DNA of 64,000 nucleotides from positions 1 through 64,000 of the forward strand of contig DASVVS010000057.1 in NCBI GenBank assembly GCA_036386455.1, read 5' to 3'. This DNA comes from AC-37 sp036386455 (GTDB lineage: Bacteria > Actinomycetota > Thermoleophilia > Solirubrobacterales > Thermoleophilaceae). The notes under the pieces are model-generated. The model was given only the letters and a program-made list of their open reading frames with translations, was not told the DNA's origin and ran no database searches. The position numbers and the translations under genes were made by a program. Shown here piece by piece: positions 41,146-49,837 of this stretch. Every line of letters starts with the position of its first letter. Within the stretch, counting starts at the first letter, position 1.

Positions 41146-42047
41146 GCGGTGGTCTCGAGCGACCGCAGGAAGCGCTCCGTGACCCGCTCGGCCTCGTCGT
41201 GCGCCACGAGCCGCAGGAACACCAGGCTCGAGACGACCGCGGGCACGGTCACGAGCAGCCCGGCGCCGAGCGCCGACTCCGCGAGGCGGCGCGCACCGCC
41301 GCCCTCGGGCGTCAGCCGCCGGATCGCGGCCGCCCAGATCCGGAAGACGCGGCCGAGCAGGAGGTCCGGCAGCACCATCGGCCGGTCGACCGAGCGCGGC
41401 TCGAGCTCCTCCAGCGCGGCGCCCGCCGCGGGCGTGCCGAGCAGCTCCGGCCGCGCGGCCAGCGCCTCGCCGAAGCGGCGCCCCGCGGCGATCGTCTCGT
41501 CGGAGATCCCGGCCGGGGGCATCAGACCCCAGCGGTCGCGCTTGCCGGTCAGGAGCCAGCGCGGCGTGGTGACGAACGAGGCCCACGCGGGGCCGTCGTC
41601 GGTCAGCGCGATCGTGCCGGCCGGGCGGCCGCCCGCCTCCCGGATCAGCCGCCGCATGATCCGCTCCGCGCTGAAGTACATGTTGCGGCAGGCGATCACC
41701 GTGAGCACGGGCCGGTCGCGCACGAGCTCCCGCGCGGGCGAGGCGAACAGCCCCTGGAACGGCAGCGACGGCGACAGGTACCAGACCGTGTACGCGATCA
41801 CGACCAGGTCGAAGTGCTCGTCCGGGTCCACCGCGGGCGGCTCGATCTCGCAGCCGCGCAGCGCCGCCGTGTCGGGGAAGACCGACAGGAAGTCGCGCAG
41901 GCGCCAGGGGAACGGGAACTCGCGCCGCGGCGTGACGCGCTCCCAGTGCAGCTCGTGTCCGGCCTCCTCCAGCGGCGCGAGCGCGGACTCCGCCACGCGC
42001 CGGAGCTGCCCGGTCTGCGAGTACCAGAGGACGAGCACACGGCTCAC
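41142..42047 (-). CDS. DarA-like flavodoxin-fold protein
   Basis: The 301-residue protein has a flavodoxin-type start (VLVLWYSQTGQL) and matches, from memory, the flavodoxin-like proteins named DarA or 'dialkylresorcinol condensing enzyme' in flexirubin and dialkylresorcinol clusters of Bacteroidetes and Proteobacteria. Shared landmarks are FPFPW (about 45), an AYTVWYLSPSLP block, ACRNMYFSAE and TGKRDRWGLMPPAGIS. DarA is linked to aromatisation of the condensed ring. A C-terminal hydrophobic helix (about 262-285) is additional. The start is GTG, overlapping the fabF stop, and its own stop overlaps the monooxygenase ATG. Confidence 0.75.
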   Translation of the reverse strand: MSRVLVLWYSQTGQLRRVAESALAPLEEAGHELHWERVTPRREFPFPWRLRDFLSVFPDTAALRGCEIEPPAVDPDEHFDLVVIAYTVWYLSPSLPFQGLFASPARELVRDRPVLTVIACRNMYFSAERIMRRLIREAGGRPAGTIALTDDGPAWASFVTTPRWLLTGKRDRWGLMPPAGISDETIAAGRRFGEALAARPELLGTPAAGAALEELEPRSVDRPMVLPDLLLGRVFRIWAAAIRRLTPEGGGARRLAESALGAGLLVTVPAVVSSLVFLRLVAHDEAERVTERFLRSLETTA

Positions 42048-43252
42048 CGGGCGTCGACCCCCACGCAGAGCACGCTGTTGTGCCCGCCGAAGCCGAACGA
42101 GTTCGACAGCGCGAGGCGGCGGCCGGGGCCGCCGTTCAGCGCACGCGCCTCGCCGGGCACGTAGTCGAGGTCCAGCTCGGGGTCCGCCTCCTCGAGGCCG
42201 ACGGTCGGCGGCACGCTGCCGCGCCGCAGCGCCTCGAGCGCGGAGATCGTCTCGATCGCGCCGGCCGCGCCCATCGTGTGGCCGATCACCGACTTCGTGG
42301 AGGAGATCGGCGTGCGCCGGGCGACCTCCTCGCCCAGCGCGGCCTTGATCGCCTGCGTCTCGACCTTGTCGTTCAGCTTCGTGGACGTGCCGTGCGCGTT
42401 CACGTACGCGATCTGCCCGGGCTCGGCGCCGGCGTCGCTCAGCGCGAGCGCGATAGCCCGCGCCGCCTGGGCCCCGTCGGGCGCCGGCGCCGTGATGTCG
42501 TAGGCGTCGGTGGTGGCGCCGTAGCCCAGCACCTCGCCGAGCACCTCGGCCCCGCGGGCGGCGGCCGCCTCGGCCTCCTCCAGCACCATGATGCCGGCCC
42601 CCTCGCCGGGCACGAAGCCGTCGCGGCGCGCGTCGAACGGCCGCGAGATCCCGCTGGGCGAGACCGCGCCGATCCGCATCGAGGCGGCGTCGGTCAGCTC
42701 GGTGAGCGCCGCCTCGGCGCCGCCCGCCAGCGCGGCGTCCAGCTCGCCGGAGCGGATCAGGCGGACGGCCGACCCGATCGAGTCCGTGCCCGCCGCGCAG
42801 GCGGACGCGACGCAGTGGCTCAGGCCCTTGAGCCCGAAGCGGATCGCCACCGCGCCCGCCGCCGAGTCGGGCAGCATCATCGGCCCGGCCAGCGCGTCCA
42901 CGCGGCCGGGCCCGCGCGCGGCGAGCACCTCGGTCTGGCGCTGCACCGGCTCCACGCCGCCGTAGCACGTGCCCACGATGCAGGCGATCCGCTCGGGATC
43001 CACGGGCAGCCCGTCGAGCCAGCCGGCCCGGGCGATCGCCTCGTGCGCGGCCACCAGCGCGAGCTGCACGTAGCGGCTCGTCCAGCGCACCTCCTTGCGC
43101 GAGAGGACGGCACTCGGCTCGAAGTCGTCGCAGGCCGCGCGGTGGCCGGCGATGCCGACCTCGCCGCGCAGCCAGCGCTCGAACAGGACGTCCGTCCCGG
43201 TGCCCAGCGGGCTGACAACGCCCGTCCCGGTTATGACGACGCGTCTATCCAA
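42044..43252 (-). CDS. Ketoacyl-ACP synthase II (second FabF type)
   Basis: The 402-residue condensing enzyme has an intact triad: C152 in SACAAGTD, H287 in NAHGTST and H325 in GHTMGAAG. The start is TTG (43250-43252), overlapping the end of the ACP gene by eight bases. This placement next to ACP and the DarA-like gene suggests it acts on the ACP-bound chain of this pathway. It is a typical elongating KAS and not a decarboxylating chain-length factor. Confidence 0.9.
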   Translation of the reverse strand: MDRRVVITGTGVVSPLGTGTDVLFERWLRGEVGIAGHRAACDDFEPSAVLSRKEVRWTSRYVQLALVAAHEAIARAGWLDGLPVDPERIACIVGTCYGGVEPVQRQTEVLAARGPGRVDALAGPMMLPDSAAGAVAIRFGLKGLSHCVASACAAGTDSIGSAVRLIRSGELDAALAGGAEAALTELTDAASMRIGAVSPSGISRPFDARRDGFVPGEGAGIMVLEEAEAAAARGAEVLGEVLGYGATTDAYDITAPAPDGAQAARAIALALSDAGAEPGQIAYVNAHGTSTKLNDKVETQAIKAALGEEVARRTPISSTKSVIGHTMGAAGAIETISALEALRRGSVPPTVGLEEADPELDLDYVPGEARALNGGPGRRLALSNSFGFGGHNSVLCVGVDAR

Positions 43253-43529
43253 CGGCCAGCAGACCCGCCCTCTCGATCCGCGCGACGAGTGCGTCCACGG
43301 CCTCGCCGACGGTCTTCATCTCCGGCGAGCCGCCCTCGGCCGGCCCCTTGCCGAGGATCTCGATGTCGAACTCGTCCTCGAGCACCTGCGCGATCTCGAC
43401 GACGTCGAGCGAGCCGAGGTCGAGCTCCTCGAGCCGGGCCTCGCGGTTGAGGAGGGCCGGGTCGTCGACCAGCTCCTCCATCGTCTCGATGATCTTCGCC
43501 TCCACCCGGCTGCGGTCGAGCTCTGCCAT
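43245..43529 (-). CDS. Acyl carrier protein
   Basis: The 94-residue protein has the phosphopantetheine attachment site LDLGSLDVVE with S40, acidic helix II and a typical ACP length. A loop insertion (GKGPAEGGSPEMK) distinguishes it from housekeeping AcpP. A good ribosome site (AAGGAG, seven bases before ATG) and the only clear gap of the operon (37 bases to the symporter gene) precede it, fitting the need for extra ACP synthesis. It is the carrier for the whole cluster. Confidence 0.9.
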   Translation of the reverse strand: MAELDRSRVEAKIIETMEELVDDPALLNREARLEELDLGSLDVVEIAQVLEDEFDIEILGKGPAEGGSPEMKTVGEAVDALVARIERAGLLAVG

Positions 43530-43566
43530 CCGATCTCCTTCCGTAGTCGTTCGATCCGCGGCCGGG

Positions 43567-45165
43567 CTAGTGCCCGTCCGCCGTTGCGCTCGCCGCCGGC
43601 TCGGCGCCGAGCCCCGTCTGGGTCCGTACGAACATCCGCATGTAGGCGGCCTCGCCCTCGCGATCGGCCGACAGCACCGTCCCGAGCCAGCACCCGATGA
43701 AGCCGAGCGGCACCGAGATCAGCGTCGGGTACGCGAGCGAGAACGGCGATCCCTCGCCGTCCGGCCCCGGCCACACGGTCGGGCTCAGCACGATCAGCAC
43801 GAGCGAGCTCACGAGCCCGAGGCCGATCCCGGTGAGCGCCCCCGCGGTGGAGAACCGCCGCCAGGTGAACGCCAGGAGCAGCACCGGGAAGTTCGCGCTC
43901 GCGGCCACCGACAGCGCCAGGCCGACCATCGACGCGACGTTGAAGCTCGGACCGGCGAGCATCGTCAGCGCGATCGCCACGATCCCGATGACCCCCGCCA
44001 CCGCGCGCGCCGCGCGCGGCTCCGACTGCTCCGTGTCCTGACCCTGCTTGATGATGCTCGACCAGATGTCGTGCACCACCGCGCCGGACGCCGCGATCAC
44101 CAGTCCGGCCACGACCGCGAGGATCGTCGCGAACGCCACCGCGCTCACGAAGGCGAGGAACAGGTCCCCGCCGACCGAGCCCTTGCCGCCGCCGAGCTCC
44201 TCCGCGAGCAGCGGAGCGGCGAGGTTGCCGCCCGGCCCGACCGTCTCGGTCGCCTCCGGCCCCAGGAACGCGCGCGCCCCGAAGCCGATGATGCTCGTCA
44301 TGATGAAGAAGGCGCCGATAAGCAGGACCGACCAGCCCGCCGACTTTCGCGCCGCCCGCGCGTCGGGCACCGTGAAGAACCGCATCAGCACGTGCGGCAG
44401 CGCCGCCGTCCCGAGGCAGAACGCGATCAGCAGCGCGATCGTGTCGGCCGCGCTGCGGCCGGACCCGCCCGGGCCCAGGATGCTGTCGCCCTTCGGGTGC
44501 TGGGCCGTCGCGCGGTCGAACACCTCGATCGGGCTGCCGCCGGCCTTGCCGAGCACCAGCGCGGTCAGCGTGATGCCGGCCGCGAGCAGCAGGACCGCCT
44601 TCACGATCTGCACCCACGTGACGGCGAGCATCCCGCCGAACACCACGTAGACGACGATGAACACGCCGGTGCCGATCACCGCGAGCTTGAAGTCGAGCCC
44701 GGTCAGCGACTGCAGCACCGCGCCCGCGCCGACCAGCTGCGCGATCAGGTAGATGAGGACGATGAACAGCGTGGCCGTAGCCGCCGCCGCGCGCACCGGC
44801 CTCTGGTCGAAGCGGAACGCGAGCACGTCGGCGAGCGTGAACTTGCCGGCGTTGCGCATCCGCTCCGCGAACAGGATGAACATCAGCATCAGGCCGAGGA
44901 TCGACGCCGTCGGCACTACCCAGCCGTCGAAGCCGCCGAGGAAGATCAGGCCCGCGAAGCCGAGGAAGCTCGCCGCCGACATGAGGTCGCCGGCGATCGC
45001 GAAGCCGTTCTGAGCCGAGCCGACCCCGCGGCCGGCGGCCCAGAACTGGGTCGCGGTGTGGGTGCGCTTGGCGGCCCACCAGGTGATCACGAGCGAGACC
45101 CCGATGATCGCCGCGAAGACGATCAGGGCGAGCTCGTTGACGTCCGCTGCGATGGGGAGGCTCAC
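43567..45165 (-). CDS. Cation/acetate-type symporter (ActP family)
   Basis: The 532-residue integral membrane protein has about thirteen helices and the sodium:solute symporter signature, with FWAAGRGVGSAQNGFAIAGD near residue 45. It resembles ActP, which imports acetate and other short monocarboxylates with a cation. It is coupled to a DUF485 gene (ATGA), as is usual for actP. What is unusual is its place inside a fatty-acid-like operon between ligase and ACP. It may import the starter carboxylate. Confidence 0.88.
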   Translation of the reverse strand: MSLPIAADVNELALIVFAAIIGVSLVITWWAAKRTHTATQFWAAGRGVGSAQNGFAIAGDLMSAASFLGFAGLIFLGGFDGWVVPTASILGLMLMFILFAERMRNAGKFTLADVLAFRFDQRPVRAAAATATLFIVLIYLIAQLVGAGAVLQSLTGLDFKLAVIGTGVFIVVYVVFGGMLAVTWVQIVKAVLLLAAGITLTALVLGKAGGSPIEVFDRATAQHPKGDSILGPGGSGRSAADTIALLIAFCLGTAALPHVLMRFFTVPDARAARKSAGWSVLLIGAFFIMTSIIGFGARAFLGPEATETVGPGGNLAAPLLAEELGGGKGSVGGDLFLAFVSAVAFATILAVVAGLVIAASGAVVHDIWSSIIKQGQDTEQSEPRAARAVAGVIGIVAIALTMLAGPSFNVASMVGLALSVAASANFPVLLLAFTWRRFSTAGALTGIGLGLVSSLVLIVLSPTVWPGPDGEGSPFSLAYPTLISVPLGFIGCWLGTVLSADREGEAAYMRMFVRTQTGLGAEPAASATADGH

Positions 45166-45518
45166 GACCGCCTCCCCTCGACCTCGTCGAGCAGCCGGCG
45201 CTCACGCGGCTCGAAGTCGGTGTCGGCCACCCGGAGGTAGCCCCACACGATCGCGAAGACCAGCAGGAACTGGCTGAGGCCCAGCACGTAGGCGACGGTC
45301 ACCTCCTTGTAGACCGACTCCGCCATGAAGTCGTGCGAGTAGCAGGCGAGCAGCACGAAGCCGCTCCACCAGCTCATCGCGAAGACCGTCACCGGCAGCA
45401 CGAAACGCCGCCGCCGCGCAACCAGCTCCTGGAACGCCGCCGACCGTCCGACGATCTCCCAGTCCTCTCCCCCCTGCACGTCCGGCGTGCTCTCCACACG
45501 CTCGACAGTCGTGCTCAT
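45162..45518 (-). CDS. DUF485 membrane protein
   Basis: The 118-residue protein has the DUF485 hallmark: LVARRRRFVLPVTVFAM at the start of the first of two helices and VAYVLGLSQFLLVFAIVW in the second. DUF485 proteins nearly always accompany ActP-like symporters and are thought to be small accessory subunits. ATGA overlaps link it on both sides, to the ligase upstream and to the symporter downstream. Confidence 0.88.
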   Translation of the reverse strand: MSTTVERVESTPDVQGGEDWEIVGRSAAFQELVARRRRFVLPVTVFAMSWWSGFVLLACYSHDFMAESVYKEVTVAYVLGLSQFLLVFAIVWGYLRVADTDFEPRERRLLDEVEGRRS

Positions 45519-47068
45519 CTCGCCCCTCCCTCTGTTTGAAGCGCATCCCTGAGCAGGCGGCGCTTGACCTTCCCCGACAACGTCTTGGGCACCTCGTCCA
45601 CCCGGACGAAGCGCGCCGGGACCTTGAACCTGGCCAGCCGCGTGCGGCAGTGCCGGCGCAGCTCGGCCTCGAAGTCCTCACCGGCGTCGTCGGCCAGCAC
45701 GACGCAGGCCACCGGGACCTCCCCCATCACCTCGTCCGGCAGCCCGATGACGGCGCACTCGAGCACCGACTCGTGCGAGAGCACGGCCTCCTCGACCTCC
45801 CCGGGGCCGATGTTCTCGCCGCCGCGGATGATGATCTCCGACTTGCGGCCGGTGACCGTCAGATAGCCGTCGGCGTCGACGGTCGCCAGGTCGCCGCTGT
45901 AGTACCAGCCGTCGCGCACCGTCTCCGCGGTCGCGTCCGGCCGGCCGTGGTAGCGGAGCATCACCTGCGGGCCCGTGATCAGCAGCTCGCCCGGCTCGCC
46001 CGGCGGGCGCTCCTCGCCCGTCTCGGGATCCACCACGCGCAGGTCGATCCCCGGCAGCGCGCGGCCCGCCGAGCCGCGCGGCGGGCGCTCGCCCGGCGCG
46101 ACCTGGGTCGTCATGCTGGCCAGCTCGGTGGCTCCGTAGCCGTCCACCAGCTGGGCGCCGAAGACCCGCTCGACCTCCTCGACGAGCGACGGCGGCGGGC
46201 TGGCGCTGGACGTCACGCACAGCCGCAGCTGCGAGTCGACGGTGCCGAACTCGCGCGCGTGCCGCACGAGGTAGGCGAACGTCGTCGGGTTGCCCGCCAG
46301 CACGGTGATCGGGTGCTCCCCGAGCACGCGGAAGCAGTCGGGCGTGCTGAAGCTGCGCATCGCGTACGTCGTGCAGCCGGCCACGAGCGTCGCGACGACG
46401 GTCAGCCCCATGCCGTACGAGTGGTGCGTCGGGATCGGCGACAGGAGCTGGTCGTCGGGGCCGAGCCCGACGATCCCGTTCCAGCAGCGCGAGCTCGTCC
46501 ACAGCAGGCTGTGCTGGCTGAGCACGACGCCCTTCGGGTTCCCCGTGGTGCCGGACGTGTACATGATCCAGGCCGGGTCCGCGGCGCTCGAGAGGTCCAC
46601 CGGCGCGTCGCCGCCGCCCTCGAACAGCGTGCCGTCCTCCAGCACGACCGTGCGCTCGACCGCCTCCGCCACCTCGCCCAGCCGCGCGAGACGGCCGGCG
46701 TCGGTGATCAGCACGGTCGCGCCCGCGTCGCGCACCTGGTACTCCACCTCTGGCGCGGTCGACTGCGCGGCGAGCGGCAGCAGGATCGCCCCGGTGCGGA
46801 CGGCGGCGATGTAGACCTCGAGGCACGCCACGCCGTTGCCCAGGAACGCGGCGACCGTGCTGCCGGGCCCCACGCCGAGCTCCCCGAGCCTGCGCGCCGC
46901 CGTGGCCGTGCGCGCCTCCAGCTCACCGAATGCGATCTCGGCGCCGGAGTCGCGGAACGCGATCCGCTCCGGGTGCCGCTCGGCGCAGCGCTTCAGCAGC
47001 GTGCCGAGCGTCGCGTCCTCCTCGACGGCACCGGCGTCGGCCGCCCGTGCTCTCTCCTCGGTGATCAC
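45515..47068 (-). CDS. AMP-forming acyl/aryl-CoA or acyl-ACP ligase
   Basis: A 517-residue ANL-superfamily enzyme that activates a carboxylic acid as its adenylate and transfers it to CoA or ACP. Visible motifs are MYTSGTTGNPKGV, DGYGATE, YYSGD and the C-terminal LSGKVKRR catalytic lysine. The substrate is unknown; in this setting it probably activates a starter acid, perhaps the one imported by the adjacent symporter. The start is GTG (47066-47068), overlapping the enoyl-reductase stop. Longer upstream readings cross the neighbouring gene and are rejected. Confidence 0.85.
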   Translation of the reverse strand: MITEERARAADAGAVEEDATLGTLLKRCAERHPERIAFRDSGAEIAFGELEARTATAARRLGELGVGPGSTVAAFLGNGVACLEVYIAAVRTGAILLPLAAQSTAPEVEYQVRDAGATVLITDAGRLARLGEVAEAVERTVVLEDGTLFEGGGDAPVDLSSAADPAWIMYTSGTTGNPKGVVLSQHSLLWTSSRCWNGIVGLGPDDQLLSPIPTHHSYGMGLTVVATLVAGCTTYAMRSFSTPDCFRVLGEHPITVLAGNPTTFAYLVRHAREFGTVDSQLRLCVTSSASPPPSLVEEVERVFGAQLVDGYGATELASMTTQVAPGERPPRGSAGRALPGIDLRVVDPETGEERPPGEPGELLITGPQVMLRYHGRPDATAETVRDGWYYSGDLATVDADGYLTVTGRKSEIIIRGGENIGPGEVEEAVLSHESVLECAVIGLPDEVMGEVPVACVVLADDAGEDFEAELRRHCRTRLARFKVPARFVRVDEVPKTLSGKVKRRLLRDALQTEGGAR

Positions 47069-47880
47069 AACGTCCCCCCCGTCGTAAGGGCGCCCGCCCG
47101 GACGCCGTCTGTGCTCGGCGCGACGGCGTGGCGGCCGCCGTCGACGTGCAAGATCTCCCCGCTGATCGCCCGCGCCCGGTCCGAGAGCAGGAAGCAGACC
47201 GCCTCCGCGACCGGCGCCGGGTCCTCCGAGTCCCAGCCGAGCGGCGCGCCGTGCTCCCATTCGGATGCCATCCGCTCGAGGTCGGGCATGCCGCTCGCCG
47301 CCTCGGTCCGCAGCGACCCGGCGGCGACCAGGTTGCTGCGGATGCCGCGCGGGCCGAGCTCGTGGGCGAGGTAGCGGCTGACCGCCTCGAGCCCCGCCTT
47401 CGCCACGCCCATCCAGCCGTAGCCAGGCCAGGCCTGGGAGGCGTCGAAGTCGAGGCCCACGAGGCTGCCGCCGCCGTTCGGCTCGAACAGCGGCACGAGC
47501 GCGCGCGCCAGCCCGTTGAGCGACAGGGCGCTGATCTCGAACGCCGACAGCGCGCTGGCCGCCGGCACCTCCACGAACGGTTGCTCGAACGCGTCGGCGG
47601 GCGCGTGCGCGATCGCGTGGAGGGCGCCGTCGAGGCCGCCCCAGCGCGCGTCGATCGCCTCGGTGAGCGCCCTGAAGTCCTCCGGGCGGCGCACGTCGAG
47701 CTCGAGCACCTCCACCGGCCGGTCGAGCCGCGCCGCGGTGCGCTCGGTCATTCGCCGCGAGCGCCCGAACCCGGTGAGCAGCACCTCGGCGCCCTCGCGC
47801 TGGGCCTGCTGCGCGACCGCGAACGCGATGCTGCGCCGCGTGAGCACGCCCGTCACGAGTATGCGCTTGCCGTCGAGCAT
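47065..47880 (-). CDS. fabI: Enoyl-ACP reductase, FabI/InhA type
   Basis: This enzyme reduces the double bond in the last step of each elongation cycle with NADH. The 271-residue product has F145, Y154 and K161 with the same spacing as InhA (F149, Y158, K165), and GYGWMGVAKAGLEA matches the mycobacterial pattern. The start LVTGVLTRRSIAFA is characteristic of FabI rather than ordinary SDRs. It joins the fabF stop in a TGATG arrangement. An InhA-like enzyme favours long-chain substrates. Confidence 0.88.
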   Translation of the reverse strand: MLDGKRILVTGVLTRRSIAFAVAQQAQREGAEVLLTGFGRSRRMTERTAARLDRPVEVLELDVRRPEDFRALTEAIDARWGGLDGALHAIAHAPADAFEQPFVEVPAASALSAFEISALSLNGLARALVPLFEPNGGGSLVGLDFDASQAWPGYGWMGVAKAGLEAVSRYLAHELGPRGIRSNLVAAGSLRTEAASGMPDLERMASEWEHGAPLGWDSEDPAPVAEAVCFLLSDRARAISGEILHVDGGRHAVAPSTDGVRAGALTTGGTL

Positions 47881-49085
47881 CACGCGGCTATGCAGAGCAC
47901 GGCGTTGTGGCCGCCGAAGCCGAACGAGTTGGACAGGGCCACGGCGCGGCCGTCGCCGCGCGCGCTCGTGCCGATCGGCTGCGGCTCGCCCGGCACGTAG
48001 TTGAGGTCGAGCTCCTCGTCGGGCTCCTCGTAGCCGACGGTCGGAGGCGCGGTCCGGCGCTGCAGCGCGAGCACCGTGACCGCCGCCTCGGCCGCCCCGG
48101 CGGCGCCGCAGAGGTGGCCGATCACGGACTTGGTCGAGGAGACCGGTACGCGGTAGGCGTCCTCGCCCAGCGCCGCCTTCAGCGCGAGCGTCTCGGCGCG
48201 GTCGTTGAGCGGCGTGGAGGTGCCGTGTGCGTTCACGTAGTCCACGTCGCCGGGCTCGAGGCCGGCGTCGCGCAGGGCGAGCCGGATCGCGCGCGCGGCG
48301 CCGTCGCCCTCGGGGTGCGGCGCGGCCAGGTGGAACGCGTCCGCGCTCGCTCCGTAGCCCAGGAGCTCGGCGAGGATCGGAGCGCCGCGGCCCTCCGCCA
48401 GCTCGTAGTCCTCGAGCACCAGCATCCCGGCGCCCTCGCCCAGCAGCAGCCCGTCGCGGCGCACGTCGAACGGCCGCATCGCGCCGAGCTTGGACATCAT
48501 CCCGGCCTTCTCGGTGAAGGTGATGCCGATCGCGGTCAGGCAGGCGTCGGAGCCGCCGGCCACCATCGCCTCTGCGTCGCCCGCGCAGATCAGCCGCGCC
48601 GCGGTGCCGATCGCGTCGGCGCCGGCCGCGCAGGCCGCCACCACTCCGTGGGCCAGGCCCTTCAGCCCGTAGCGCAGCGCGATCATGCCCGGCGCGGCGT
48701 TGGGCATCGCGAGCGAGATCCCGAGCGGCGAGACACGCCTGCCGCCGCCGTTCTGCACGTGGCGCGCCTGCTCCTCGACGGTCTGCATCCCGCCGAAGCC
48801 GGTGCCGACGACGCAGCCGATCCGATCGGCCTCGACCGGGAGGCCGGCGGTCCAGCCGGCCCCGTCGAGCGCCTCGTGGGCGGCGGTCACGGCGAGCTGC
48901 GTGAAGCGGTCGCTGCGCCGCACCTCGCGCTTGGAGAGGTGCTCGGCCGGATCGAAGGACGAGCAGCGGCCGAAGCCGTCCTCGAACCCGCGCTCGCCCG
49001 CGCACCAGCGCTCGAACAGCGGCTCCACCCCGGTGCCCAGCGGGGTCACGGCGCCGATGCCGGTTATCGCGATCCGCCGTTGCAT
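47880..49085 (-). CDS. Ketoacyl-ACP synthase II (third FabF type)
   Basis: A 401-residue condensing enzyme with C152 in AACAAGAD, H287 in NAHGTST and H324 in GHLCGAAG, so it is catalytically complete. It is similar in length and motifs to the enzyme at 42044-43252, and the two could form a pair. Neither lacks its cysteine, however, so they are not a KS-alpha/KS-beta couple of the aromatic polyketide kind. It starts two bases after the fabG stop. Confidence 0.9.
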   Translation of the reverse strand: MQRRIAITGIGAVTPLGTGVEPLFERWCAGERGFEDGFGRCSSFDPAEHLSKREVRRSDRFTQLAVTAAHEALDGAGWTAGLPVEADRIGCVVGTGFGGMQTVEEQARHVQNGGGRRVSPLGISLAMPNAAPGMIALRYGLKGLAHGVVAACAAGADAIGTAARLICAGDAEAMVAGGSDACLTAIGITFTEKAGMMSKLGAMRPFDVRRDGLLLGEGAGMLVLEDYELAEGRGAPILAELLGYGASADAFHLAAPHPEGDGAARAIRLALRDAGLEPGDVDYVNAHGTSTPLNDRAETLALKAALGEDAYRVPVSSTKSVIGHLCGAAGAAEAAVTVLALQRRTAPPTVGYEEPDEELDLNYVPGEPQPIGTSARGDGRAVALSNSFGFGGHNAVLCIAA

Positions 49086-49087
49086 GC

Positions 49088-49837
49088 TCAGCGATCGTGG
49101 TCGAGTAGTGCGGTCAGGCCGCCGTCGGCGACGATCGTCGCGCCGGTCACGTACGAGGCGGCGTCGGAGGCGAGGAAGCGCACCGCGGCGGCGACCTCCT
49201 CGGGCCGGCCGGGGCGGCCTGCGGGGATGCGCTCGAACAGCTCCTCGGCCACGTCGTCGGTCATGTCGGTGGCGATCAGGCCCGGCGAGATCGCGTTCAC
49301 CGTCACGTTCTTGCGGCCCATCTCGGCCGCGACGGTCTTGGTCATCCCGATCAGCCCGGCCTTCGCCGCGGCGTAGTTCGCCTGCCCCGGGGAGGCGTGG
49401 CGGCCGGCGATCGACGACACGTTGATCACCCGGCCGAAGCGCGCGCGCATCATCCGCGGCAGCGCGCGCCGGGTCAGGCGGAAGGCGGCGGTGAGGTTGG
49501 TCCCCACCACGCGGTCCCACATCTCGTCCTCGATCGTCGGGGCGAGCGCGTCGGCGCGCACGCCCGCGTTGTTCACGAGCACGAGCACGCGCCCGAAGCG
49601 CTCCTCCAGCAGCTCGAAGATCGCCTCGGCCGCGGCCGGGTCGGTCACGTCGCCGGCCACGCGCACGGCGGTCCCGCCCGCGGCCTCGATCTCCGCCACC
49701 ACGCGGTCCGCGGCGGCCGCCTCCGCGCGGCAGTTCACGCCCACGGGCCAGCCGTCCTCGGCGAGACCGCGCGCCACCGCCGCGCCGATCCCGCGCGAGC
49801 CGCCGGTCACGAGCGCGCAGCCGTCAGCGGGGCCCAC
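49088..49837 (-). CDS. fabG: 3-oxoacyl-ACP reductase
   Basis: A 249-residue NADPH-dependent SDR that reduces the 3-keto group. All motifs are intact: TGGSRGIG (11-18), NNAG (89-92), S141/S142 and Y155-x3-K159 in YAAAK. The GTG at 49835-49837 is chosen because GGGGAGGA lies five bases upstream. A TTG six codons earlier is less likely. It contrasts with the dead paralogue of the facing operon, which keeps the same positions but with Arg. Confidence 0.92.
   Translation of the reverse strand: MGPADGCALVTGGSRGIGAAVARGLAEDGWPVGVNCRAEAAAADRVVAEIEAAGGTAVRVAGDVTDPAAAEAIFELLEERFGRVLVLVNNAGVRADALAPTIEDEMWDRVVGTNLTAAFRLTRRALPRMMRARFGRVINVSSIAGRHASPGQANYAAAKAGLIGMTKTVAAEMGRKNVTVNAISPGLIATDMTDDVAEELFERIPAGRPGRPEEVAAAVRFLASDAASYVTGATIVADGGLTALLDHDR

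Noticed and set aside
42044..49085. A KS-alpha/KS-beta (chain-length factor) pair of an aromatic type II polyketide synthase
   Set aside because: All FabF-type enzymes keep the active-site cysteine, and they are not adjacent as a pair. FabI and the MaoC-like protein point to full reduction cycles.
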